This document shows positions 1 to 9,711 of a stretch of 64,000 nucleotides of DNA, piece by piece (position 1 is the stretch's first letter; the number at the start of each line of letters is the position of its first letter). Under the pieces are notes generated by a model, which saw nothing but the letters and a program-made list of their open reading frames with translations, made no database searches and was not told the DNA's origin. The stretch covers positions 1 through 64,000 of the forward strand of contig JAEDIC010000009.1 in the NCBI GenBank assembly GCA_016292635.1, given 5' to 3'. The position numbers and the translations under genes were made by a program. This DNA is from Clostridia bacterium. GTDB taxonomy: Bacteria > Bacillota > Clostridia > Christensenellales > CAG-138.

Positions 1-26
1 TTAGGGCTATGCCCGAAACTGAAATA

Positions 27-45
27 CCCCCCGCTATGCGGGGGG
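27..45 (-). terminator. Hairpin terminator of the small Cys-rich gene
   Basis: A perfect 8-bp stem (CCCCCCGC / GCGGGGGG) with a TAT loop lies just beyond the stop codon of the leftward gene at 83-310. On the minus strand it is followed only by a weak U-tract (TATTTCAGTTT), so termination may be partial. Confidence 0.6.
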
Positions 46-82
46 ATCATTATTGTGTTCAGAAGTCGGTTAACTATAGGGA

Positions 83-310
83 TTAGTTGCAACCACAGCC
101 GCAGTTATTGCCGCAGCCGCATCCGTTGTCATAGCCATAGGTGCTGTTGTTGCCGCAGCCGCAGATGAGCAGCAGTATGATGATCCACCAGATGTTGTCG
201 CAGCAGTTGTCGCCGTTGTTGTTCCAGCCGATGCCGTTATTGCCGCAGCCACAGATGAGCAGCAGGATGATGATCCACCAGCAGTTATTTCCATTACAGT
301 TGTTCCACAT
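83..310 (-). CDS. Small Cys/Asn/Gly-rich protein with two hydrophobic repeats
   Basis: Encodes 75 residues. The ATG sits 9 nt after a strong AAGGAGG ribosome site, so the gene is probably real despite its low complexity. The protein is built from two copies of a 16-residue unit (WWIIILLLICGCGNN core, about residues 10-25 and 39-54) separated and flanked by Asn/Gly/Cys-rich stretches. Each unit has a short, very hydrophobic run followed by CGCG. It resembles in composition the small Cys- or Gly-rich spore-associated peptides of Firmicutes (YjcZ-like or 'chorion class high-cysteine' annotations), but I cannot assign it to a family with certainty. It stands alone and is divergent from glyQS. Function unknown; a structural, cross-linked or membrane-inserting role is inference. 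Confidence 0.7.
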   Translation of the reverse strand: MWNNCNGNNCWWIIILLLICGCGNNGIGWNNNGDNCCDNIWWIIILLLICGCGNNSTYGYDNGCGCGNNCGCGCN

Positions 311-423
311 GATTTTTTATGCCTCCTTAATTAATAAGCGCGATGCGCTTTTCTACGATATAGTACGCAAAAATCATCTTATATGTGCATTTGAAATACC
401 CCTTGGCTTGTCATGGTTTGCCC

Positions 424-452
424 TTGAAGAAAATGCGGCGGCATGGTATTAT
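424..452 (+). promoter_or_regulatory. Sigma-A type promoter of glyQS
   Basis: TTGAAG (424-429), 17-bp spacer, TATTAT (447-452), about 50 nt upstream of the glyQS start. No T-box leader motif is visible between it and the gene. Confidence 0.7.
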
Positions 453-501
453 TAGCAGAATGAGTTTTATATTCCTCGTAAGGGAAAAGGAGAATATCTA
501 A

Positions 502-1893
502 ATGGCAGAATTCAGCATGGACAAGATCGTGGCCCTTTGCAACAACCGAGGCTTTATTTTTCCTGGCTCTGATATTTACGGCGGCCTTGCCAACACCTGG
601 GATTACGGTCCCCTTGGCGTAGAGTTCAAGAACAACGTAAAGAAGGCCTGGTGGCGTAAGTTCGTTCAGGAAAGCCCATATAATGTAGGCATGGACTGCG
701 CCATACTCATGAACCCCGAAACATGGGTGGCTTCCGGTCATGTGGTCAATTTCAACGACCCCCTTATGGATTGCAAAGCCTGCAAGGCCCGCTTCCGTGC
801 GGATAAGCTGATAGAAGACTACGCTGCGGAAAAGGGCCTTACCAACGTTCATCCCGATGGCTGGAGCCATGAGGAGATGGCTGCATATATTGCCGAGCAG
901 GGCATAAAGTGCCCCGAGTGCGGCAAGAGCGACTTTACCGGCATCCGCAAGTTCAACATGATGTTTAAGACCTACCAGGGCGTAAACGAGGACACCGCCA
1001 ATGAGATCTATCTCCGTCCCGAAACCGCCCAGGGCATATTCGTAAACTTCAAGAACGTTCAGCGCACCACCCGCAAAAAGCTGCCCTTTGGCATCGCCCA
1101 GGTAGGCAAGTCCTTCCGAAATGAGATCACTCCCGGCAACTTTACCTTCCGCACCCGTGAGTTTGAGCAGATGGAGCTGGAATTCTTCTGCGCCCCCGGC
1201 ACCGAGCTTGAATGGTATGCCTATTGGAAGGAATTCTGCCACAAGTTCCTGCTGTCCCTCGGTATGAAGGATGAGCACATCCGCCTTCGGGAGCATTCCC
1301 AGGAGGAGCTGTCCCATTATTCAAACGGCACCACCGACTTTGAGTATCTGTTCCCCTTTGGCTGGGGCGAGCTTTGGGGTGTTGCGAGCCGCACCAATTT
1401 TGACCTTAAGGCCCATCAGGAGCACTCCGGAAAGTCCATGGAATACATGGACCCCTTTACCAACGAGAAGTTCATACCTTACTGCATAGAGCCCTCTCTG
1501 GGCGCCGACCGTGTGGCATTGGCCTTCCTCTGCGACGCATACGACGAGGAGACCCTTGAAAACGGCGACAGCCGCAACGTACTGCGCCTGCATCCCGCCC
1601 TTGCTCCCTTCAAGGCTGCCGTGCTGCCCCTCCAGAAGAACAAGCTGGGCGACAAGGCCCGTGAAGTTTACGAGATGCTGGCAAAGCGCTTTATGGTGGA
1701 CTATGACGAGACCGGCGCCATCGGTAAGCGCTATCGCCGTGAGGACGAGATCGGCACTCCTCTTTGCATCACCGTTGACTTTGATACCCTGGAGGATGAG
1801 ACCGTCACCGTACGGGATCGCGATACCATGGAGCAGATCCGTCTGCCCATCGCAGAGCTTGTCAACTATATCCAGGAAAAGACCGATTTCTAA
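502..1893 (+). CDS. glyQS: Glycine--tRNA ligase, dimeric type
   Basis: Charges tRNA-Gly with glycine in the cytoplasm. At 463 residues it has the size of the single-chain alpha2 enzyme rather than the alpha2beta2 form. Class II synthetase motifs are visible: motif 2 [10 protein letters not shown] followed by [13 protein letters not shown], and motif 3 EPSLGADR near residue 330. The N-terminal half carries two Cys pairs (CKAC, CPEC) that look like the zinc-binding insertion of bacterial GlyRS, and the C-terminal third, beginning [11 protein letters not shown], is the anticodon-binding domain. The start follows an AAAAGGAG site. It is monocistronic, with its own promoter upstream and a hairpin downstream. 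Confidence 0.97.
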   Translation: MAEFSMDKIVALCNNRGFIFPGSDIYGGLANTWDYGPLGVEFKNNVKKAWWRKFVQESPYNVGMDCAILMNPETWVASGHVVNFNDPLMDCKACKARFRADKLIEDYAAEKGLTNVHPDGWSHEEMAAYIAEQGIKCPECGKSDFTGIRKFNMMFKTYQGVNEDTANEIYLRPETAQGIFVNFKNVQRTTRKKLPFGIAQVGKSFRNEITPGNFTFRTREFEQMELEFFCAPGTELEWYAYWKEFCHKFLLSLGMKDEHIRLREHSQEELSHYSNGTTDFEYLFPFGWGELWGVASRTNFDLKAHQEHSGKSMEYMDPFTNEKFIPYCIEPSLGADRVALAFLCDAYDEETLENGDSRNVLRLHPALAPFKAAVLPLQKNKLGDKAREVYEMLAKRFMVDYDETGAIGKRYRREDEIGTPLCITVDFDTLEDETVTVRDRDTMEQIRLPIAELVNYIQEKTDF

Positions 1894-1911
1894 ACATAAC
1901 AGCATAATAAC

Positions 1912-1940
1912 AGCTCCCGTCACATCTCGATGGGAGCTTT
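1912..1940 (+). terminator. Terminator of glyQS
   Basis: AGCTCCC (1912-1918) pairs with GGGAGCT (1932-1938), about 20 nt after the stop codon; the U-run is short (TTT). Confidence 0.6.
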
Positions 1941-2023
1941 AACATTGACAGAGTCCGCCCGGGAAAAAGCACTGTCCTGCATCGCCCGGCATATATATTC
2001 CCCTCGAATAAAAACGCATAAGC

Positions 2024-2077
2024 AAAAGCGGGCCAAAGGCTTTTCTGACTGTCGAAAAAAACCTTTGGCCCGCTTTT
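2024..2077. terminator. Bidirectional terminator with a 16-bp stem
   Basis: AAAAGCGGGCCAAAGG (2024-2039) pairs perfectly with its complement at 2062-2077, giving A-runs and T-runs on both sides. It sits between convergent glyQS and the leftward GIY-YIG gene. The loop contains CTGACTGTCGAAAAAA, close to the end sequence of the repeats at 10894 and 49066. Confidence 0.85.
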
Positions 2078-2080
2078 ATG

Positions 2081-2326
2081 CTATGCTTCGGTTTGTATCA
2101 ATACAAGCTTTTCCGCCCTGCTCAGGCGCTTTATTTCCGCCTCCCGGCGCATTGCTTCGCCCTTGGTTTCAAAGCACTCGGTGTATACGAGCCGCACCGG
2201 AAGATGGGCCCGCGTATATTTGCCGCCCTTGCCGCTGTTGTGAACTGCTTCCCGGCGGATGGGGTCATCCGTATAGCCCGCATACAGAGAGCCGTCACCG
2301 CAGCGGAGTATGTATGTGTAGTACAT
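2081..2326 (-). CDS. GIY-YIG domain protein (YhbQ/UPF0213 type)
   Basis: An 81-residue protein that is essentially one GIY-YIG nuclease-like domain: YYTYILRCGDGSLYAGYT at the N-terminus supplies the YIL and YAGYT versions of the motif, followed by the conserved Arg region (DDPIRRE) and a C-terminal helix. Members of this UPF0213 group are small, standalone, and poorly characterised; a DNA-processing role is inferred from the fold only. Its ATG overlaps the TGA stop of the upstream LUD gene by one base, so the two are translationally coupled in a leftward operon ending at the 2024-2077 terminator. Confidence 0.9.
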   Translation of the reverse strand: MYYTYILRCGDGSLYAGYTDDPIRREAVHNSGKGGKYTRAHLPVRLVYTECFETKGEAMRREAEIKRLSRAEKLVLIQTEA

Positions 2327-2940
2327 CAGTAGCCCAGTTCTTCATCCACCAACAGAAGGTGCATTTCGCTAATAAGGCCGGGCTTTGCTTCTATTATGGT
2401 GGTAACGTTGCATATGCGCTGGGGAGAATAGCAGTTTACGCATTTGCCGGTCTTTGCGCAGGGAATGGTGCGATTAAGGCGCTGAGCGTTCTTTGGACAG
2501 ACAACAGTCTTTATCCTGTCCAGAGCTTTATCAACGGTTTCGGTGAATTTGTTTTTGCCGATTATAAGCAGAACTTTTTTAGGCCCGTATATCATGGAGG
2601 CCACTCTGTTTGCGTTGCCGTCGATATTGACAAGCTTGCCTGCTCGGGTTATGGCGTTGGTGGAGCATATATACCACTCGGAGGAGGCGGCTTTGTGAAA
2701 TACGGAGGGCAGTTCAGCGGCGGTATGCTCCCAATGGAAATACACTTCGCATCCCTGTGCACGGAGGGCGTCGGGCAGCCCGAGGGACTGTACGGTAATG
2801 GAACCGCCGCAGCCGACGGTTGCGGAGCCTATAAGGGAAAGGGCAATATCCTTTGCCTCGGCGGCGTTTTTGGCGGAATGTACGGTGTAGTTACGGTTTT
2901 TAAGCTCGGATACGAACTGAGCGTAGTTTTCGCAGAACAT
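2326..2940 (-). CDS. LUD (LutC/YkgG-like) domain protein
   Basis: 204 residues when started at the ATG at 2940, which is preceded by a GAGGTG ribosome site at correct spacing; a GTG three codons upstream is possible but lacks one. The fold is that of the DUF162/LUD family, which includes the lactate-utilisation subunit LutC. Visible features are the glycine loop VGCGGSITV, the segment STNAITRAGKLVNIDGNANRV written here in two overlapping conserved blocks, and a C-terminal Cys cluster CAKTGKC-VNC-RIC that could bind a metal or Fe-S cluster. No lutA or lutB partner is adjacent, so a role in lactate oxidation is not supported; these standalone proteins are of unknown function. Confidence 0.88.
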   Translation of the reverse strand: MFCENYAQFVSELKNRNYTVHSAKNAAEAKDIALSLIGSATVGCGGSITVQSLGLPDALRAQGCEVYFHWEHTAAELPSVFHKAASSEWYICSTNAITRAGKLVNIDGNANRVASMIYGPKKVLLIIGKNKFTETVDKALDRIKTVVCPKNAQRLNRTIPCAKTGKCVNCYSPQRICNVTTIIEAKPGLISEMHLLLVDEELGY

Positions 2941-2973
2941 GGACAGCACCTCGCATATTGCAGATTTGTTTCA

Positions 2974-3002
2974 ATTCTACCCCATAATCCCCATGCTTGC
3001 AA
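2974..3002 (-). promoter_or_regulatory. Leftward promoter of the LUD/GIY-YIG operon
   Basis: On the minus strand TTGCAA (2997-3002), 17-bp spacer, TAGAAT (2974-2979). The -35 hexamer is self-complementary and is the same six bases used by the rightward lepA promoter. Confidence 0.6.
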
Positions 3003-3025
3003 TTTGTTTCTGTATAAAGTATTAT
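2997..3025 (+). promoter_or_regulatory. Rightward promoter of lepA
   Basis: TTGCAA (2997-3002), 17-bp spacer, TATTAT (3020-3025), about 38 nt before the lepA ATG. It shares its -35 element with the divergent leftward promoter. Confidence 0.75.
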
Positions 3026-3063
3026 TCTAAGATGAACACAAAACTGACCTCGGAGGAAAAAAG

Positions 3064-4866
3064 ATGGCATACAGCCGTGAGCTGATAAGAAATTTTTGTA
3101 TAATCGCCCACATTGACCACGGCAAATCCACCCTTGCAGATCGCATGATGGAGCTTACGGATACGGTGGCAATGCGGGATATGGAAGCGCAGATGCTGGA
3201 TACCATGGACATAGAGCGGGAGCGGGGCATAACCATAAAGGCCACCGCCGTTCGTATGTTTTATACTCATACAGACGGTCAGAAATATATGCTGAACCTT
3301 ATCGATACTCCGGGTCATGTGGACTTTACCTATGAGGTTTCCAGAAGCCTTGCCGCCTGCGAAGGGGCGGTGCTGGTTGTGGATGCAACCCAGGGCATAG
3401 AAGCCCAGACTCTTGCCAATGTATACCTCGCGCTGGATAACGACCTTGAGATAGTTCCCGTGGTGAATAAGATAGACCTGCCCAGCGCACAGCCTGATTT
3501 TGTTATAAAGGAGATAGAGGATGTTATCGGCCTGCCCGCCGAGGACGCTCCCCTTATTTCCGCAAAGAACGGCATAAATATAGATCAGGTGCTGGCAAAG
3601 ATAGTGGAAACCGTGCCCCCTCCATTCGGGGATACCGACGCCCCCCTGCAGGCACTGATATTCGACAGCATATATGATAACTACAAGGGCGCGCTGAGCT
3701 ACGTTCGGGTAAAATCCGGCACCGTAAAGCCCGGAATGCGCATACGCTACATGGCCACAGGCCGTGAGTTTGATGTTACCGAAGTGGGTGTGTTTACGCC
3801 ATCTCTTGTGCCGACTGATTCTCTCAGCGCAGGCGAGGTAGGGTATATTTCCGCGTCAATAAAGAGCGTTGCGGATACTAAGGTGGGCGACACTATAACC
3901 GACGCAAACAACCCGGCAAAAGAGGCGCTGCCTGGCTATAAGCAGGCCAATCCCATGGTATTCTGCGGCATATATCCCGCAGACGGTGCGGATTATGAGA
4001 GCCTTAGAGACGCGCTGGATAAGCTGGTGCTCAATGACGCGTCCCTTTCCTATGAGCCAGAGACGTCCATGGCGCTGGGGTTTGGTTTCCGATGCGGCTT
4101 CCTTGGACTACTGCATATGGAGATAATACAGGAGCGCCTGGAGCGTGAGTTCGACCTTGATCTGGTCACAACCAGCCCCAGCGTCATATATAAGGTAAAG
4201 CGCACCGACGGCGAGGAGATTTGGATAGACAACCCCAGCAATCTGCCTCCTGTTACCGAAATTGAATACATGGAAGAGCCCATGGTGGAGGCGCATATAA
4301 TGACCCCATCAGAATATGTGGGCACAATAATGGAGCTGTGTCAGGAGAAGCGTGGCATATTCCGGGATATGACCTACATCGAGGAGACCCGTGTAAACAT
4401 AAAATACGAGCTGCCCCTTAATGAGATAATCTACGACTTTTTCGACCAGCTTAAGTCCAGAAGCCGCGGCTATGCTTCTTTCGACTATGAGCTGAAGGAG
4501 TATGTAAAATCCGACCTTGTTAAGCTGGATTTCCTTCTGAATGGGGATATGTGCGACGCTCTTTCCACCATCGTCCATAGGGATAAGGCATACGGCAAGG
4601 GTAGGGCTGTGGCGGAAAAGCTTCAGGAGGTTATACCCCGTCAGCAATTTGAGATACCTATTCAGGCGGCTATCGGCGGCAAGATAATAGCCCGGGAGAC
4701 AGTCCGTGCCGTCCGCAAGGACGTGCTTGCCAAGTGTTACGGCGGCGATATTACCCGAAAGAAGAAGCTCCTTGAGAAACAGAAGGAGGGCAAGAAGCGC
4801 ATGCGCCAGATCGGTACCGTGTCTCTGCCCAGCGATGCCTTTATGAGCGTACTGCGTATAAACTGA
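3064..4866 (+). CDS. lepA: Elongation factor 4 (LepA) GTPase
   Basis: A 600-residue translational GTPase that binds ribosomes and promotes back-translocation or initiation fidelity. The G-domain motifs are clear: P-loop [13 protein letters not shown] near residue 15, switch [10 protein letters not shown], and NKIDLP. Domains II and III follow, and the LepA-specific C-terminal domain ends with [17 protein letters not shown], typical of the family. Length is the family norm. Start follows CGGAGGAAAAAAG. It is co-transcribed with hemW, which begins one base after its stop. Confidence 0.98.
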   Translation: MAYSRELIRNFCIIAHIDHGKSTLADRMMELTDTVAMRDMEAQMLDTMDIERERGITIKATAVRMFYTHTDGQKYMLNLIDTPGHVDFTYEVSRSLAACEGAVLVVDATQGIEAQTLANVYLALDNDLEIVPVVNKIDLPSAQPDFVIKEIEDVIGLPAEDAPLISAKNGINIDQVLAKIVETVPPPFGDTDAPLQALIFDSIYDNYKGALSYVRVKSGTVKPGMRIRYMATGREFDVTEVGVFTPSLVPTDSLSAGEVGYISASIKSVADTKVGDTITDANNPAKEALPGYKQANPMVFCGIYPADGADYESLRDALDKLVLNDASLSYEPETSMALGFGFRCGFLGLLHMEIIQERLEREFDLDLVTTSPSVIYKVKRTDGEEIWIDNPSNLPPVTEIEYMEEPMVEAHIMTPSEYVGTIMELCQEKRGIFRDMTYIEETRVNIKYELPLNEIIYDFFDQLKSRSRGYASFDYELKEYVKSDLVKLDFLLNGDMCDALSTIVHRDKAYGKGRAVAEKLQEVIPRQQFEIPIQAAIGGKIIARETVRAVRKDVLAKCYGGDITRKKKLLEKQKEGKKRMRQIGTVSLPSDAFMSVLRIN

Positions 4867-4867
4867 T

Positions 4868-6010
4868 ATGGCGGGAATATATCTGCACGTCCCTTTCTGC
4901 ATAAAAAAGTGCGACTACTGCGACTTTGTGTCCTTTCCGAGCATGGAGAAGGCAGAGGAATATTTTTGCGCCCTCCGGCGGGAGATAGAGCTCGTCCGGG
5001 AGGAGAACAGGGACAGAAAATTCAATACCGTTTTTTTTGGAGGCGGCACGCCATCTGCGCTGCCTCCATATTATATTGGGCAAATAACTGAGCTCATTGG
5101 AAGGTGCTTTGATATAAGCGTTGATGAGGCCACGATAGAGTGCAACCCCGGCACGGTGGATATTGAAAAACTGACAGCATATCGAAAGGCCGGGTTCAAC
5201 AGGATTTCCATAGGCGTTCAGAGCTTTGATGACGGATTGCTCAGAGGCATAGGCCGCATACATACCGCCAAAGAGACGGAAGAAGCGGTGCGTCTTGCCA
5301 GAAAGGCAGGCTTTGATAATATTAATGTGGACCTGATGTATGGCCTGCCGGGACAGACGGGAGAAATGTACATCCAATCCATAGAGCGGGCGGCCCGATT
5401 GGACGTTGAGCATATCTCCGCATATTCCCTTATATTGGAGGAAGGCACACGGCTGTACGATAGGGTACAGCAGGGAGAAACAGCACTGCCCGATGACGAC
5501 ACCGTGTATGATATGCACCGGATTGGCATGGAAAAGCTCATGTCACTCGGATACCGCCGCTATGAGATAAGCAACTACGCAAAGCCCGGCTTCGAGTGCA
5601 AGCACAATCTGAATTATTGGAATGTTGGCGAGTATCTTGGGCTGGGGCTCAATGCCAGCTCTGCCTTGAAAAAAGACGGAAAGCTTTTGCGCTTCGCCAA
5701 CAGCCCGGTAATGTCGGAATACATCGCCGATATAAACAACGGCGTTTTGCCCCGTAGGGATATTGAGGAGATATCCACACAAGAGGAAATGTTTGAATGG
5801 GCCATGCTGGGCCTGCGCAAAATAGAAGGGGTGGACAGAGCCGCCTTTTACGGGCGCTTTGGCGTGGATTTTGAAACTGGTTTTGATAAAGCAGTAAATA
5901 GGCTTAAAGCCATGGGTTGGCTGGAGACAGACGAGCGGCATATACGCCTTACCCGCAGGGGACTGGATATGCAGAACTCCGCTCTTATGGAGTTTATGGA
6001 AGGGGAATAA
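4868..6010 (+). CDS. hemW: HemW-like radical SAM protein (heme chaperone / CPO-like)
   Basis: 380 residues. The radical SAM cluster motif is at the N-terminus, CIKKCDYC, in the HemW setting YLHVPFCIKKCDYCDF. FFGGGTPSAL and the IGVQSFDD block follow, as in coproporphyrinogen oxidase-like proteins. HemW family members bind heme and deliver it rather than oxidise coproporphyrinogen. The gene starts 1 nt after lepA, the usual lepA-hemW-hrcA order of Firmicutes, with the ribosome site inside the end of lepA. No other heme genes are present in the window. Confidence 0.95.
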   Translation: MAGIYLHVPFCIKKCDYCDFVSFPSMEKAEEYFCALRREIELVREENRDRKFNTVFFGGGTPSALPPYYIGQITELIGRCFDISVDEATIECNPGTVDIEKLTAYRKAGFNRISIGVQSFDDGLLRGIGRIHTAKETEEAVRLARKAGFDNINVDLMYGLPGQTGEMYIQSIERAARLDVEHISAYSLILEEGTRLYDRVQQGETALPDDDTVYDMHRIGMEKLMSLGYRRYEISNYAKPGFECKHNLNYWNVGEYLGLGLNASSALKKDGKLLRFANSPVMSEYIADINNGVLPRRDIEEISTQEEMFEWAMLGLRKIEGVDRAAFYGRFGVDFETGFDKAVNRLKAMGWLETDERHIRLTRRGLDMQNSALMEFMEGE

Positions 6011-6064
6011 CATTTTTATCAATATGATTTTTCCGTTTTGTCACAATGTAGGCCGCCACCCCGC

Positions 6065-6093
6065 TTGAAAGAATATTGGGGTGGTGTTATTAT
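6065..6093 (+). promoter_or_regulatory. Sigma-A promoter of the heat-shock operon
   Basis: TTGAAA (6065-6070), 17-bp spacer, TATTAT (6088-6093). The predicted start point falls at the edge of the CIRCE operator. Confidence 0.85.
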
Positions 6094-6104
6094 ATAAGCG
6101 GTGG

Positions 6105-6131
6105 TTAGCACTCGATGAAGATGAGTGCTAA
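6105..6131 (+). promoter_or_regulatory. CIRCE operator (HrcA binding site)
   Basis: A perfect inverted repeat TTAGCACTC-N9-GAGTGCTAA. It begins 11 nt after the -10 box, the position expected for repression by HrcA, which is encoded immediately downstream and needs GroE for activity. Confidence 0.98.
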
Positions 6132-6153
6132 CAAACAGAAAGGGGGAAACGGG

Positions 6154-7191
6154 ATGGAACTGGATATGCGCAAGATGCGCATACTGCAAGCCATAATAGA
6201 CGACTATATACTTACCGCAGCGCCCGTAGGCTCCCGGACAGTGTCCAAGAATCCCGATATATCCCTTTCCTCGGCCACCATACGAAACGTTATGTCAGAC
6301 CTTGAGGATATGGGATACCTTGAACAGCCGCACACCTCCGCAGGACGCATACCATCTGAAAAGGCATACAGGCTGTATGTAAACAACATAATGCAGCGGG
6401 CGATGCTGACTCCTGGCGAGCAGAGGTTCATACAGGACTGCTACTCAAACACTATTAATAAGGTGGACGATATAGTCCGCCAGACGGCATGGGTGCTGTC
6501 CAACATGACCCAATACACATCGCTGGTGCTTGCTCCCCAGATGAACGCGGCGCGGCTGAGGCACATACAGCTTGTGCCGGTAACGGAGGGCAGGGCGTTG
6601 ATGGTAATAGTTACCGACGCTGGTATCACGAGGGACTATATAATAGACGTACCAAAGGATATCACCTACGAACAGCTTGAAAGAATATCCCGCATACTTA
6701 CCGGGCATCTCAAAAACAAGCGGCTGGACAAAGTGAACGCAGAGGATATCCCGGAGCTTTTCAGCGAGATGGAGGCCCACAGGCAGTTTCTTGACGGGGC
6801 GCTGAGCCTTATGAGCAGCAACGCGGGCAGCGGAACAAAGCTTGAGCTTTCCGGCGCCACAAATATGCTGAACTATCCGGAATACAGCGATATGGAAAAA
6901 GCCCGCAGCTTCCTCAGCGTTATCGAATCAAAAGATATGCTGACACAGCTGCTTACCGAGGCTACAAAGGTTGAGTTTTCCATAACCATAGGCAATGAAA
7001 ACGCCTCGGAGGAGCTTAAGGACTGCAGCATAGTTACCGCAACATATAAGGTGGGCGGCAATCCGCTGGGTTCGCTGGGCGTGATAGGCCCCACAAGGAT
7101 GAACTACTCCAGAGTGCTTGCAGTGCTTAAGCATTTGGGAGGCAGTCTCGGGAATATACTGACAAATATGTTTGAAGAGGAGCGACAGTAA
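6154..7191 (+). CDS. hrcA: Heat-inducible transcription repressor HrcA
   Basis: Represses class I heat-shock genes by binding CIRCE. The start is set at 6154 (MELDMRKMRI, 345 residues): it has an AAAGGGGG site, whereas the upstream in-frame ATG at 6115 lies inside the CIRCE operator. The N-terminal winged-helix domain contains VGSRTVSKN and SSATIRNVMSDLEDMGYLEQPHTSAGRIPSEKAYR motifs, the latter quoted here as two adjacent hallmark blocks (ATIRNVMSDLE; SAGRIPSEKAYR). The C-terminal two-thirds is the GAF-like dimerisation region. First gene of hrcA-grpE-dnaK-dnaJ and therefore autoregulated. Confidence 0.97.
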   Translation: MELDMRKMRILQAIIDDYILTAAPVGSRTVSKNPDISLSSATIRNVMSDLEDMGYLEQPHTSAGRIPSEKAYRLYVNNIMQRAMLTPGEQRFIQDCYSNTINKVDDIVRQTAWVLSNMTQYTSLVLAPQMNAARLRHIQLVPVTEGRALMVIVTDAGITRDYIIDVPKDITYEQLERISRILTGHLKNKRLDKVNAEDIPELFSEMEAHRQFLDGALSLMSSNAGSGTKLELSGATNMLNYPEYSDMEKARSFLSVIESKDMLTQLLTEATKVEFSITIGNENASEELKDCSIVTATYKVGGNPLGSLGVIGPTRMNYSRVLAVLKHLGGSLGNILTNMFEEERQ

Positions 7192-7193
7192 AA

Positions 7194-7745
7194 TTGGCTA
7201 AGGAACCCGAAAACAAAAAGGCGGCCGAAACAGCGGAGCAGCCTGAGCAGGAAACCCCAAAAGCGGAGACCGTGACCCTCACAGAGGAAGAATTCAATCA
7301 GGTGAAGGAACACATAGAAAAGCTGGAAGCTGAGCGGGACGAAATGAAACTGCTGGCTCAGCGCGTACAGGCGGACTTTGATAACTTTCGCAGGCGCAAT
7401 GCTTCCATACACGCCGACAGCACTGATGAAGGCGCCCGCAATGTTATAAAAGAACTGCTGCCTGTGCTGGATAATTTCGACAGAGCCCTTGGCAATTCCG
7501 CCGCCGTGGATGCCGCATGGCTGGCCGGTATACAGCTGGTACACAAGCAGCTGATGGAGACCCTCGCAAAGCTTGGCATGGAGGAAATAGATGCCTCCGG
7601 CAAGTTTGACCCGGAGCTGCACAATGCGGTTGTGCAGGACGAGACGGAGGATGCCGAGTCCGGCACCATAACCGAGGTTTTCCAGAAGGGATACAAAGTT
7701 AAAAATCGCATAATACGCCATAGCATGGTGAAGGTTGCGAAATAA
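7194..7745 (+). CDS. grpE: Nucleotide exchange factor GrpE
   Basis: 183 residues; releases ADP from DnaK. It begins with a TTG codon 2 nt after the hrcA stop, using GAGGAG at the end of hrcA. The first 50 residues are charged and disordered, then a long coiled coil (about 45-80) leads into FDNFRRR, and the C-terminal beta domain holds the GYKVKNRIIRHSMVKV signature. Order and spacing are those of the standard Firmicutes operon. Confidence 0.96.
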   Translation: MAKEPENKKAAETAEQPEQETPKAETVTLTEEEFNQVKEHIEKLEAERDEMKLLAQRVQADFDNFRRRNASIHADSTDEGARNVIKELLPVLDNFDRALGNSAAVDAAWLAGIQLVHKQLMETLAKLGMEEIDASGKFDPELHNAVVQDETEDAESGTITEVFQKGYKVKNRIIRHSMVKVAK

Positions 7746-7776
7746 TATAAATAGACAAGCAATTAGGAGGAAATAG

Positions 7777-9618
<1,842 letters not shown>

Positions 9619-9651
9619 AGGGTAAATCTAAAAACCATAAACCTATGCGGG

Positions 9652-9671
9652 GCCAAAGCGTACGCTTTGGC
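9652..9671 (+). other. Perfect 20-nt palindrome between dnaK and dnaJ
   Basis: GCCAAAGCG and its complement are joined at TA, giving a perfect palindrome 33 nt after the dnaK stop. There is no U-tract, so it is not an ordinary terminator; an mRNA stability or processing element is possible. Confidence 0.5.
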
Positions 9672-9711
9672 TCTTGCGGGGTTCATGAGGAAAAAAGGAG
9701 CGTTGGGGAAT

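Noticed and set aside
141..455. Open frame opposite the small Cys-rich gene
   Set aside because: It begins inside the repeats of the minus-strand gene, which has the ribosome site and terminator; the plus frame has neither.
311..500. T-box riboswitch ahead of glyQS
   Set aside because: The conserved T-box sequence and a terminator/antiterminator pair are not present in the leader.
1930..3030. A 366-codon open frame on the plus strand
   Set aside because: It runs opposite the GIY-YIG and LUD genes, which have clear family motifs, ribosome sites and a promoter.
6115..6153. Upstream in-frame ATG for hrcA
   Set aside because: It lies within the CIRCE operator and has no ribosome site; the ATG at 6154 has one and gives the normal N-terminus.
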